Assembly (NCBI GenBank): GCA_014729595.1
Contig: WJJU01000744.1
Span: 1-9,870 of the forward strand
Direction of reading: 5' to 3'
DNA from: Chitinivibrionales bacterium
GTDB taxonomy: Bacteria; Fibrobacterota; Chitinivibrionia; Chitinivibrionales; WJMI01
Length of the DNA: 9,870 nucleotides
This document shows positions 1 to 5,838 of this stretch, piece by piece (positions within the stretch are counted from its first letter, which is position 1; each line of letters starts with the position of its first letter). Under the pieces are notes generated by a model, which saw only the letters and a list, made by a program, of their open reading frames with translations, ran no database searches and had not been told where the DNA came from. Both the position numbers and the translations under genes were made by a program.

Positions 1-279
1 GACAGTGCAGCCGAAAATTATCGTTTCCGAATTTGCCGTATCTATCGTAATAATATCGCTTCGAGCTATGCGATCTTCCAGAAAATTGATCCGGCTTTGA
101 ATATGGCTCTGTTCTTCGCGGGCGGCATGGTATTCGGCGTTTTCTGAAAGGTCGCCGTGTGATCGTGCTTCCGCCACTCGTTTGATGACATTGGGGCGTT
201 CGACCTTTTTGAGCTTTTCCAGTTCTTCAAGCAACTCATTGTAGCCATTTTGAGTAATAGGGACACGCTCGGAAGACAT
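1..279 (-). CDS. greA: Transcription elongation factor GreA (partial, N-terminal 93 codons)
   Basis: GreA binds the secondary channel of RNA polymerase and stimulates cleavage of backtracked transcripts. The visible 93 residues start MSSERVPITQNGY and cover the whole N-terminal antiparallel coiled-coil domain. The tip motif HGDLSENAEYHAARE lies at about residues 41-55; D43 and E46 match the acidic pair (D41 and E44 in the E. coli protein) that acts in the polymerase active site. The fragment ends at IIFGCTV, which corresponds to the start of the C-terminal FKBP-like domain. The family is usually about 158 residues, so some 65 codons lie beyond the left edge. The ATG is fixed by a strong Shine-Dalgarno GGGAGGT a few bases upstream. 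The 480-base gap upstream suggests its own promoter and leader. Confidence 0.96.
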   Translation of the reverse strand, partial: MSSERVPITQNGYNELLEELEKLKKVERPNVIKRVAEARSHGDLSENAEYHAAREEQSHIQSRINFLEDRIARSDIITIDTANSETIIFGCTV

Positions 280-281
280 AT

Positions 282-288
282 ACCTCCC
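282..288 (-). promoter_or_regulatory. Ribosome binding site of greA
   Basis: On the minus strand the bases read GGGAGGT and end two bases before the greA ATG at 279-277. The core is close to the start codon, but it is the only Shine-Dalgarno in the area and agrees with the start predicted from family alignment. Confidence 0.7.
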
Positions 289-317
289 ATCAGGGTTGAG
301 ACTAAAAATTTTTTTTC

Positions 318-361
318 GTGGAGAAACCACTCTCTGAATGCGCTAATCGGCATGGAGTGGT
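318..361 (-). promoter_or_regulatory. Possible structured greA leader with competing hairpins
   Basis: ACCACTC (326-332) and GAGTGGT (355-361) are perfect 7-base inverted repeats; an inner ATGC/GCAT pair can extend the stem. A second hairpin, GTGG (318-321) with CCAC (327-330), uses part of the same left arm, so the two structures exclude each other. An A8T5-like tract follows on the minus strand before the greA ribosome binding site. This geometry could allow attenuation or control of greA translation, but that is inference from base pairing only. Confidence 0.35.
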
Positions 362-426
362 ATACCATAAAAATAACTTTTTTATACAAGAGCGCCGGGA
401 GGCGAGGCGATGAGGGGCGAAGATGA

Positions 427-454
427 ATTATAGTACTCGCCTTATGTGATTCAC
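427..454 (-). promoter_or_regulatory. Candidate promoter upstream of greA
   Basis: A perfect TATAAT reads on the minus strand at 432-427. Sixteen bases upstream, GTGAAT (454-449) matches three of six bases of a sigma-70 -35 box. The transcript would carry a leader of about 140 bases including the hairpins at 318-361. The -35 match is poor, so this is a candidate only. Confidence 0.3.
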
Positions 455-676
455 CGCGAAAGACCACCCAAGAACTGCAAATGGATTGGCGCCCCCCGTA
501 CGGGGCAAAACCCCTTAAGCTTGAGAACGAAAGTGAAAATCGACCTATTTAGATTTTTTCCGCATATCATCCGCGAAAAAGCGTAGATATGTGAGTCGTC
601 AACGCCACCTTCTTCAGTTGGCCTCTGGGCTCCGGCTTGCGGCTTCACCCAAAACTCCAGATGATATTAAAATCAA

Positions 677-693
677 AAAACCTTTTTGGTTTT
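677..693 (-). terminator. Weak terminator-like hairpin after the lipoprotein gene
   Basis: On the minus strand AAAACC, a five-A loop and GGTTTT form a 6-base stem, followed by TTG and ATTTT. It lies about 65 bases past the lipoprotein stop codon. The stem is A/T-rich and short, so termination here would be weak at best. Confidence 0.3.
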
Positions 694-759
694 GGATACG
701 CCAAGCTAAGTTATTTTAAGGTGCATTATATGGATTCCGCGCTCGGACACCATATTTAC

Positions 760-1284
760 CTATTCCGTTGCAAGCCGCAACCCTCGCACGCGTCGTCGGG
801 ACCGCCGCGTGTCGAAATCATCCGATCGTTTGATCCGAAGAGCGCATTCTGCTCCGCGCAGCACCTCGTAGGTACGGCTTTCGAATAGAACCTGGTTTTT
901 AGAAGCCGTTCCGCGGTCAAGTACGTAGTCGTCACCCTCGCGGCGAAATTGCAGCACCGACGATTCGCTCTCGCCGACCCTTAGTATTAACGTAGTATCG
1001 GTGACCGCCGTGCATACACCAGGGGTTTTGCGCCCGATCCGTACCGTTTCCACTACCCTGCCGTTCTCTACCGTAAGTTTACCCCCTTTAGTCGTCCTTA
1101 CCCGTTCATCCCGCCGCACGTCTCGTCGAAGGACAATTTTCTTGTTGGTATAGAATTGCACCCGCTCGATATCAACGTCGCTCTCGCTGATCTTTAGGCG
1201 GGTACGATGAGTGAAGCCGGTCGTGCAGGAACTCAGAAGCGCGGCCGCGGTCATTAACAGAAGTGTTAGGTTGTAGGGTTTCAT
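760..1284 (-). CDS. Putative lipoprotein of unknown function
   Basis: The 174-residue product starts with a classic lipoprotein signal: MKPYN, a hydrophobic stretch at residues 6-17 and the lipobox L17-S18-S19-C20, so it should be lipidated at C20 and membrane-anchored outside the cytoplasm. The mature part alternates short hydrophobic and charged or glycine-rich segments, which suggests a mostly beta-strand fold (for example KLTVENGRVVETVRIG at about 69-84 and SSVLQFRREGDDYVLDRG at about 108-125). Residues 159-170 are arginine-rich. I vaguely recall similar unnamed lipoproteins in other Gram-negative phyla, but I cannot name a family and assign no function. The start is supported by AAAAGGAGG four bases before the ATG. 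It points the same way as greA but is 480 bases away. Confidence 0.85.
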   Translation of the reverse strand: MKPYNLTLLLMTAAALLSSCTTGFTHRTRLKISESDVDIERVQFYTNKKIVLRRDVRRDERVRTTKGGKLTVENGRVVETVRIGRKTPGVCTAVTDTTLILRVGESESSVLQFRREGDDYVLDRGTASKNQVLFESRTYEVLRGAECALRIKRSDDFDTRRSRRRVRGLRLATE

Positions 1285-1288
1285 AAGG

Positions 1289-1297
1289 CCTCCTTTT
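1289..1297 (-). promoter_or_regulatory. Ribosome binding site of the lipoprotein gene
   Basis: The minus strand reads AAAAGGAGG and then four bases (CCTT) before the ATG at 1284. It is a near-perfect Shine-Dalgarno and fixes the start. The CCTT and AAGG pieces around it could pair into a small hairpin; whether that matters is not known. Confidence 0.75.
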
Positions 1298-1487
1298 GAA
1301 GGTGTTTAGAGACAAAACGCACGCGTAAGCGGCAACCCGGAAAGGGGTGCTCGAACTCGGCGGAGGGGACTGCTCGGCTTACACACATAGGTATGACGGG
1401 TATGGTTCTCTGCAAGGACAGTGTAAATCGACGCACGACACCATGACCCGGCCAAGTGCACGTATCGAAGGCGACAAGTTTATACTA

Positions 1488-1667
1488 CGCATCAGTCGAC
1501 GGGCGATACCCGTCGGCGGAGAAGTTACTGGTCCAGTCCGTTTCATCGTAGCAGAAATTCAGCCCCTCCTTGCGCGATACCCGGTTGCGGTAGCTTGCGG
1601 CGCCGCACCAGGTCAGGCCAACCATAGGATGCCGCTCACGGCCCGACCCGGCCTGATGCCCCGAACC
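1488..1667 (-). pseudogene. FGE/SUMF1 (formylglycine-generating-enzyme-like) mid-domain remnant
   Basis: Sixty in-frame codons on the minus strand, flanked by stops, read as the central part of an FGE-sulfatase domain. HPMVGLTWCGAASYRNR matches the family pattern HPVVxVSWxxAxxYCNW, SRKEGLNFCY matches xRKEGLxPCY, and WTSNFSADGYRPSTDA matches the FSANGYRLPTEAEWE region. The TAG stop at 1485-1487 falls near the TEAEWEYA motif, where tryptophan (TGG) is normally found. Weak similarity may continue to about 1430 (residues DTCTWPGH). Cys of YCNW is now Arg, and the N-terminal third, the C-terminal third and any start codon are missing. The frame is decayed and cannot make a working protein. The complementary plus-strand open frame at 1347-1721 is its shadow. 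I see nothing else in 1285-1430. Confidence 0.72.
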
Positions 1668-1772
1668 CTATCTCATGGAACATTACTTGCCGACTCGTAT
1701 CCGATGCCGTCCTCAGCGTAAGGATGTAAGCATTTTAATCCCAATCTGTTAAGAGTGGCCCAAAAAACGTCA

Positions 1773-2094
1773 ATGAATATCAGTTGCGTAGAAGCGAAAA
1801 CCCATGTCGGAAATGTTGCCGATACGGTCCGAAAGTTGCTGATAGTTCCGGATAAAGACCCTCGGCTGGGGGGCGGCCGGTCAGTCTTTCGATGAGCGGT
1901 TTCAGGTGACGCAAAAGGAGCCCCGGCGCCAATTTATCTACGACGTGGGTAATCGGCGGGGCGATATTACCGATTTGCGAAGGCTGCTTGAGACAATCAT
2001 CTCAGAGAAAGACTCCACCGAAGATGCGGGGTGAAAAGCTTCCGTCCTCGAAAAAACTTTTGGCGGTAACCCTTTTGGGGACCGACTATGCCGG
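1773..2094 (+). pseudogene. PAS-domain remnant (histidine-kinase type), frameshifted
   Basis: Reading from ATG 1773, the frame gives VADTVRKLLIVPDKDPRL, which fits the start of the PAS domain found in many sensor histidine kinases (typical form IVDTVREPLLVLDADLRV). The frame ends in TGA at 1893-1895. Moving +1 inside the run of six G at 1868-1873 restores it: AGQSFDERFQVTQKEPRRQF, then IYDVGNRRGDITDLRRLLET, which fits ANRSFYExFQVxPEETxGRLIYDLGNxQWDIPxLRxLLE. This second frame stops at 2033-2035, and a third frame from 2024 (MRGEKLPSSKKLLAV) resembles the following EHDFPSIGKKxLLLN strand. At least two frameshifts and the lack of any kinase domain make it a remnant. It ends just before the potassium channel gene. 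Confidence 0.65.
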
Positions 2095-2106
2095 GTTGGG
2101 ACATGA

Positions 2107-3099
2107 ATGATGGCGATATTAGCTTATATACTTGGGCCGCTACTCGTCTTGGTGACTGTAGTTGACGTATTCATTACCGTTTTTAGTACGCGGGGAGCGG
2201 GGCCGATATCGCGAACATGGACCCGTCTATTGTGGAGAGCGCTTCTCTTTATACATGCGCGGCGCCCAATCCATGGCGTGCTTGCGTTCACCGGCCCGTT
2301 TATGCTTCTTGGAAGTATCGTCATCTGGTATGCTTTCATCGGACTCGGACTGTTCACGGTTTTCGCGGCGAATCCACATTCGGTTATGAACAGTACGACC
2401 GGTCAACCGGTCGAGTGGATTCAAAAAGTATACTTTGTAAATACTACCATATCCAGTCTGGGGTATGGCGATATCGTGCCGGCGAATTACCCCTGGACTC
2501 TCATGGCTACCGCGGCAACTTTCATCGCTACCATCGTACTCACCGTATCGATATCGTACGTCCTATCGGTGGTTGGCGCGGCAATAGAACGGAAAAAACT
2601 GGCTCAGGCAATATATGGACTGGGCATGACCATACCGGAAATAATCAATCACTCCCGGTTGAACGATGCCGGGAGTTCACTGAAAAACTATATCACTACG
2701 ATCGCGTCTTCCATCGATGATCACGCGCTCAAGCACCTGGCCTATCCGTTGCTCAAGTACTTCCATAGCCATCAATACGACGCTTCACCGGTCAGAGCTA
2801 TTCTGCTGTTTTCGGATACCTTTTTTCTTCTGGGGCTACTCCCGCCGAACAAACGCCCACCCGTTGGTGTTTTGCGTCTGGTGAACGGCAGTATAGGGAA
2901 CTACGCGAATTTGACGCAAGCACCGGCGGTTGCACCCAAGCAACTTGATCAAGCTCCGAGAGATCTCCTGGAATACGCGCGAGAACATGGCATTGCGGTC
3001 GATGGAGATGTCGAATTCCGGAAGGCACTCGAATCCTACCTTTTTCGCCGCCGCACTCTTCTGGCTCTCTGTTATGAGGACGGGTGGTATGAAAAGTGA
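2107..3099 (+). CDS. Potassium channel family protein (Ion_trans_2 type)
   Basis: This 330-residue membrane protein carries a potassium-channel selectivity filter, TTISSLGYGD, at residues 113-122, preceded by a pore helix (WIQKVYFVN) and followed by an inner helix (about 130-158). Two further hydrophobic segments precede the pore, at about 3-27 and 60-87, so the membrane part has three to four helices. The C-terminal 170 residues are soluble, contain no Rossmann-type RCK (TrkA-N) glycine motif and match no domain that I recognise. It probably passes potassium ions across the cytoplasmic membrane; gating is unknown. ATG 2107 is followed at once by a second ATG (2110); the only upstream purine stretch is GGGTTGGGA, so the ribosome site is weak. 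It is the only intact plus-strand gene and lies between decayed genes on both sides. Confidence 0.85.
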   Translation: MMAILAYILGPLLVLVTVVDVFITVFSTRGAGPISRTWTRLLWRALLFIHARRPIHGVLAFTGPFMLLGSIVIWYAFIGLGLFTVFAANPHSVMNSTTGQPVEWIQKVYFVNTTISSLGYGDIVPANYPWTLMATAATFIATIVLTVSISYVLSVVGAAIERKKLAQAIYGLGMTIPEIINHSRLNDAGSSLKNYITTIASSIDDHALKHLAYPLLKYFHSHQYDASPVRAILLFSDTFFLLGLLPPNKRPPVGVLRLVNGSIGNYANLTQAPAVAPKQLDQAPRDLLEYAREHGIAVDGDVEFRKALESYLFRRRTLLALCYEDGWYEK

Positions 3100-3197
3100 G
3101 CAATCGTATGTCAGGGGGGGAAGGCGCCGGCGGGGGATGATTTCGGATAAGGGAGCACAATGTTCAACGGCGCCGCTTTTCGGTGCATTACCCTGCG

Positions 3198-3440
3198 GAT
3201 CGGTTTGCCGGGTACGCTTGATTGCAAGCTCGGAAGTGCGCAGGAAGGTAATGCCGGGGAGCTTGACGTCAAGTTAAGCGTTTGGATACGCCCGGTCGAA
3301 TGGTGCGAACATTGCGAATATATTGGAATCCGGCGAATTACGGCAGGTCCGCCCCGGGGTACGACCGGGGGTCACTTTGAGGGCCACGGTGATGGGAGTA
3401 ACTCCGGTGCGGAACGCTACCCGAAACCGAAATTATTTCC
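3198..3440 (+). pseudogene. FGE/SUMF1 C-terminal remnant, multiply frameshifted
   Basis: All three plus frames contribute pieces, in the right order, of the C-terminal FGE domain. DRFAGYA followed by TGA (3198-3221) resembles xxxxGYAWY. AAGTTAAGCGTTTGGATACG (3271-3290) resembles DNA for KxPNAFGLYD. CCCGGT plus VEWCEHCEY (3291-3321) resembles the signature GNVWEWCxDxY. YWNPANYGRSAPGYDRG (3321-3371) resembles the DWYxxxYYxxSPxxxPxG stretch. RGTTGGHFEGHGDGSNS (3355-3405) resembles RVxRGGSWxxxxxxx. VRNATRNRNYF (3407-3439) resembles LRSAxRNxNxP. No single frame is open and no start exists, so it is a pseudogene. The upstream bases 3100-3197 are G-rich around 3114-3138 and otherwise unremarkable. 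Each match alone is weak; the ordered series is the evidence. Confidence 0.58.
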
Positions 3441-3445
3441 ACGGC

Positions 3446-4336
3446 TCATTCAACCTTGCGATGAGTGCGTGCAATCTCGAGTGCGCGGAGCGCACAGGCC
3501 TCTTTGTTTTTGATCTCGAGCATAATATCGAATTCAAGATGAGCCGTGCGTTGGACAAAGCGATCGAAATCATCGGGATCGATCGATTCGGTGTGGGCGC
3601 CGCGGGGCGCGTAGGCTTTTTGCGTGCTGTAGTCGATCATGGGAATACCGTCGCGTTTGCGCCAGGTGTTGCCGGCCTCCACCAGGGCCTCTTCGAGCGT
3701 TTCCCCATTATTGCGACAGGCATGGTGAAAGGTGTCGAAAAGAATCGGGATGCCGGTTTTAGTGTTGACATACAAGACATCTCGAAGGGAGAACACCCGG
3801 TCGTCGTTTTCGACGACCAGTCGTTTTTTGACCGTGTCCGGAAGTGTTTTATATATTTGGACGAAACGATCGAGCGCTTTGTGGGGATTCCCGTAGGCGC
3901 CACCCGCGTGAAGTTGGATTTTCGCCGACGCCCCCAGCTTCATGGCGTCAAGTACGCGCGCATGGTACACCAATTCCGCAATGCTGCGCTCCACGACTTC
4001 GGGTCGGGGTGAGTTGAGCACGATGAACTGGTCGGGATGCATTGATATTCGGAATCCATGTCGCTTGGCAAAGGCGCCGAGTCGCGCGAATTTCGCCGCG
4101 AATTCTTCCCACCATCGTACGCCACAGACCGGATGCGAAGCGAAGGGTATAAGGTCGGAGGAAATGCGAAAAAAGCGAAGGTCATGTTCTTCATTCCACC
4201 GAAAGATTCGCTCTAGGCAACAAAGGTTGCTTGCTACCGTTTCTCTGAACCTTTCTTCGGAGTATGAAGCGAGCCGGAATGTCGAGGCGGACGAGCAGTC
4301 GAGGCTTCTATTGATACAAGCGTAGCCGATTTTCAT
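3446..4336 (-). CDS. uvsE: UV damage endonuclease UvsE/UVDE
   Basis: UvsE nicks DNA 5' of cyclobutane dimers, 6-4 photoproducts and some other lesions, starting an excision pathway separate from UvrABC. The 296 residues form the usual TIM-barrel family without extra domains. Family motifs appear in order: GYACIN (4-9), RISSDLIPFASHP (57-69), SMHPDQF (98-104), QLHAGGAYG (141-149), VVENDDR (174-180), LFDTFHH (199-205), DYSTQ (235-239), AHTESID (247-253) and DIMLEIKNKE (270-279). The likely metal ligands H68, H100, H143, E176, D201, H204, H248 and E274 are all present, so the enzyme should be active. The ATG lies two bases after the stop of the transporter gene, with only a weak GGGTAAG upstream, so translation is probably coupled to it. 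It is the last gene of the ispD-tag-transporter-uvsE group. Confidence 0.95.
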   Translation of the reverse strand: MKIGYACINRSLDCSSASTFRLASYSEERFRETVASNLCCLERIFRWNEEHDLRFFRISSDLIPFASHPVCGVRWWEEFAAKFARLGAFAKRHGFRISMHPDQFIVLNSPRPEVVERSIAELVYHARVLDAMKLGASAKIQLHAGGAYGNPHKALDRFVQIYKTLPDTVKKRLVVENDDRVFSLRDVLYVNTKTGIPILFDTFHHACRNNGETLEEALVEAGNTWRKRDGIPMIDYSTQKAYAPRGAHTESIDPDDFDRFVQRTAHLEFDIMLEIKNKEACALRALEIARTHRKVE

Positions 4337-4338
4337 AG

Positions 4339-5229
4339 TTATCGCTTACCCAGGTAAAAGAGCACGATAGCCGTGATCATGAGAATGGCCGCGGTCGTTC
4401 GGCGTATTGTTGTTCCCGCGCCGGCGTGTTGTTCGACGGTGACGAAGCCGGCGCGTGCCACTACCACACCCAGAACGATGGAAATGAGTCCGCGACTCGA
4501 CTGGACAATATTCCCATAGACAACACCGATCGTTGCGAAGGTGCCGAACAAGAAAAACATACCGGCAAACCACGAAAGCGCGTACGGCACGGCATGAACC
4601 CACATCGTGCGGGTATACTTACGTGATATGCCGAAAAGCGCAATCCCCCCACTGATTAAATAGATCAGACACACACCGAGTGACGTTGCATGGGCCAAGC
4701 TAAGATCGGTGAATGTGAGTACCAAACGACGAATATTAATATCTGACAGTGAGTAGCCAATACACGCAATGGCAATGCCGGCAAGAGCCCCGGGGGAAAT
4801 TGCCCCACCAATGCGGCTCAAGAGCGTCGCCGCCGTAACGCTCAGCAAGACGGCGAACCATTGGTTGGCGGAAAGCACGGTGTCGTAAAAGACCATGCTG
4901 ATCATGGCGAGAACGAGAACCTTTGTGCCTAAAAGCGGAGCAAGACGCGAGGCCTGCGTGCGTTGAAGCGTGATTGTGAGTGCTGATTGCCCAATCAGGT
5001 AAAAAAGGGTCGCCTGTGCCAGCGCGGGCAGGTATGAGAGCGGGGGAGGCATGGAGGAAGGCCACAGAAAAGGCAGTGCCGCAAGCGACAGCGTACCCAT
5101 CAAAATATGCCCCATTATGAGCAGAGGAACGGCGCTACGATCATACGTAGTCACGAACCAGCGGGTGAACAGGTACGATAATGACTGAAAAGTGGCTGCG
5201 GTCAGACCGAGAAATATACCGACTATCAT
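4339..5229 (-). CDS. EamA/DMT-superfamily transporter
   Basis: The 296-residue protein is almost wholly hydrophobic, with about ten membrane helices (near 2-22, 34-56, 68-88, 99-117, 122-140, 146-165, 178-200, 210-234, 237-261 and 277-293). Length and two-times-five arrangement fit the drug/metabolite transporter superfamily with paired EamA halves. Short charged loops such as RRTTAAIL fit a polytopic inner-membrane protein. Members export or take up small metabolites, but the substrate cannot be read from the sequence. The gene starts 18 bases after the tag stop and ends two bases before uvsE. The ribosome site is weak (GAGCACC upstream), again suggesting coupling. Assignment rests on topology and general appearance rather than on a unique motif. 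Confidence 0.8.
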   Translation of the reverse strand: MIVGIFLGLTAATFQSLSYLFTRWFVTTYDRSAVPLLIMGHILMGTLSLAALPFLWPSSMPPPLSYLPALAQATLFYLIGQSALTITLQRTQASRLAPLLGTKVLVLAMISMVFYDTVLSANQWFAVLLSVTAATLLSRIGGAISPGALAGIAIACIGYSLSDINIRRLVLTFTDLSLAHATSLGVCLIYLISGGIALFGISRKYTRTMWVHAVPYALSWFAGMFFLFGTFATIGVVYGNIVQSSRGLISIVLGVVVARAGFVTVEQHAGAGTTIRRTTAAILMITAIVLFYLGKR

Positions 5230-5247
5230 AGATTAGGTGCTCATAAT

Positions 5248-5838
5248 TCAGCAGTGGCTCCCTTGTGCCTTGAAGCACTGGGCTTGATGATCATCAACCA
5301 TTCCCGTTGCTTGCATGTGCGCATAGCAGATTACGGTTCCCACAAACGAAAAACCCCGTTTTTTCAGGTCTTTGCTCATGGCGTCGGATTCGGGGGTGTG
5401 CGTAGGAAGCTCCGCGAAACAGGTTGCGCGTTTGGCGGGGCGAAGTGTTTTGCCGTCGGTGAAGCGCCAGATGTAGCGGTCGAACGTGCCGAACTCTTTG
5501 CGTACGCGTTCGAAAGCTTGGGCGTTTCTGATTGCCGCTTCGATTTTGCGTCGGTTGCGGATTATACCGGAATCCCCAAGCAGCCGCTCGACATCTTTAT
5601 CGGTGAAACGCGCCACTTCGTTCCAGTCCCAACGGCGGAATGCCTTTCTGAACGCTTCACGCTTTCGAAGAATCGTGATCCAGCTCAGACCGGCCTGAAA
5701 TCCTTCGAGAATAAGCATTTCGAATAATTTGCGGTCGTTATGGACCGGGACGCCCCACTCGTTGTCGTGATAGTCACAGTAGAGGGGATCGTTTCCGGCC
5801 CAGTCACAGCGCTCTCGGTTAGCGGGATTGTCGGGCAA
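5248..5838 (-). CDS. tag: DNA-3-methyladenine glycosylase I
   Basis: Tag removes 3-methyladenine from alkylated DNA, the first step of base excision repair. With the TTG start at 5838 the product has 196 residues (E. coli Tag has 187). The zinc-binding set is complete: C11 (RERCDW), H24 (DYHDNEWGVP), H184 and C188 (DDHQAQC), with the same spacing as C4, H17, H175 and C179 in E. coli. The pocket glutamate is E45 in LEGFQAGLSW. Other conserved blocks are GIIRNRRKI (91-99), the SDAMSKDLKKRGFSFVGTV segment (151-169) and CYAHMQATG (171-179). An ATG at 5922 is open in the same frame, but its extra 28 residues have no family match and lie wholly within ispD. The TTG has a GGAGG six bases upstream and overlaps the ispD end by 20 bases. 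Confidence 0.95.
   Translation of the reverse strand: MPDNPANRERCDWAGNDPLYCDYHDNEWGVPVHNDRKLFEMLILEGFQAGLSWITILRKREAFRKAFRRWDWNEVARFTDKDVERLLGDSGIIRNRRKIEAAIRNAQAFERVRKEFGTFDRYIWRFTDGKTLRPAKRATCFAELPTHTPESDAMSKDLKKRGFSFVGTVICYAHMQATGMVDDHQAQCFKAQGSHC

Larger units (their letters stand above)
280..759. other. Non-coding region between greA and the lipoprotein gene
   Basis: These 480 bases hold no reading frame that I can match to a protein family. Open frames such as 451-648 (minus) have no recognisable motif and no good ribosome binding site. Visible structures are the greA-proximal hairpins (318-361), an A/T-rich tract (362-387), a TATAAT on the minus strand (427-432), a G/C palindrome with alternative pairing (494-514) and a weak terminator-like hairpin (677-693). 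The stretch most likely contains the greA promoter and leader plus the 3' end of the lipoprotein transcript. Confidence 0.6.

Noticed and set aside
451..648. Minus-strand frame of 65 codons upstream of greA
   Set aside because: No motif, no ribosome site, and it crosses the G/C palindrome; not supported as a gene.
1347..1721. Plus-strand open frame of 124 codons (GTG start)
   Set aside because: No ribosome site and no family match; it is antisense to the FGE/SUMF1 remnant, whose motifs explain the stretch better.
2024..2110. 28-codon plus-strand frame whose TGA overlaps the channel ATG
   Set aside because: It looked like a translationally coupled leader peptide, but its sequence fits better as the frameshifted continuation of the PAS remnant, and it has no ribosome site.
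3114..3138. G-rich stretch with GGCGCCGGCG after the channel gene
   Set aside because: Considered as a terminator, but it has no clean stem with a T tract on either strand; it may be a dispersed G/C-rich element and cannot be judged from one copy.
3413..3445. Minus-strand RGNNFGF after the uvsE stop, similar to the NNIGFR end of FGE
   Set aside because: Upstream on that strand is uvsE, and the plus-strand reading gives many more ordered FGE motifs; the likeness is probably chance.
3160..3513. Plus-strand open frame of 117 codons after the channel gene
   Set aside because: It runs into the antisense of uvsE; its only family-like residues (VEWC, GGHFEG) are one frame of the decayed FGE C-terminus.
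3323..4012. Long plus-strand frame of 229 codons
   Set aside because: Mostly antisense to uvsE, whose complete set of motifs is on the other strand.
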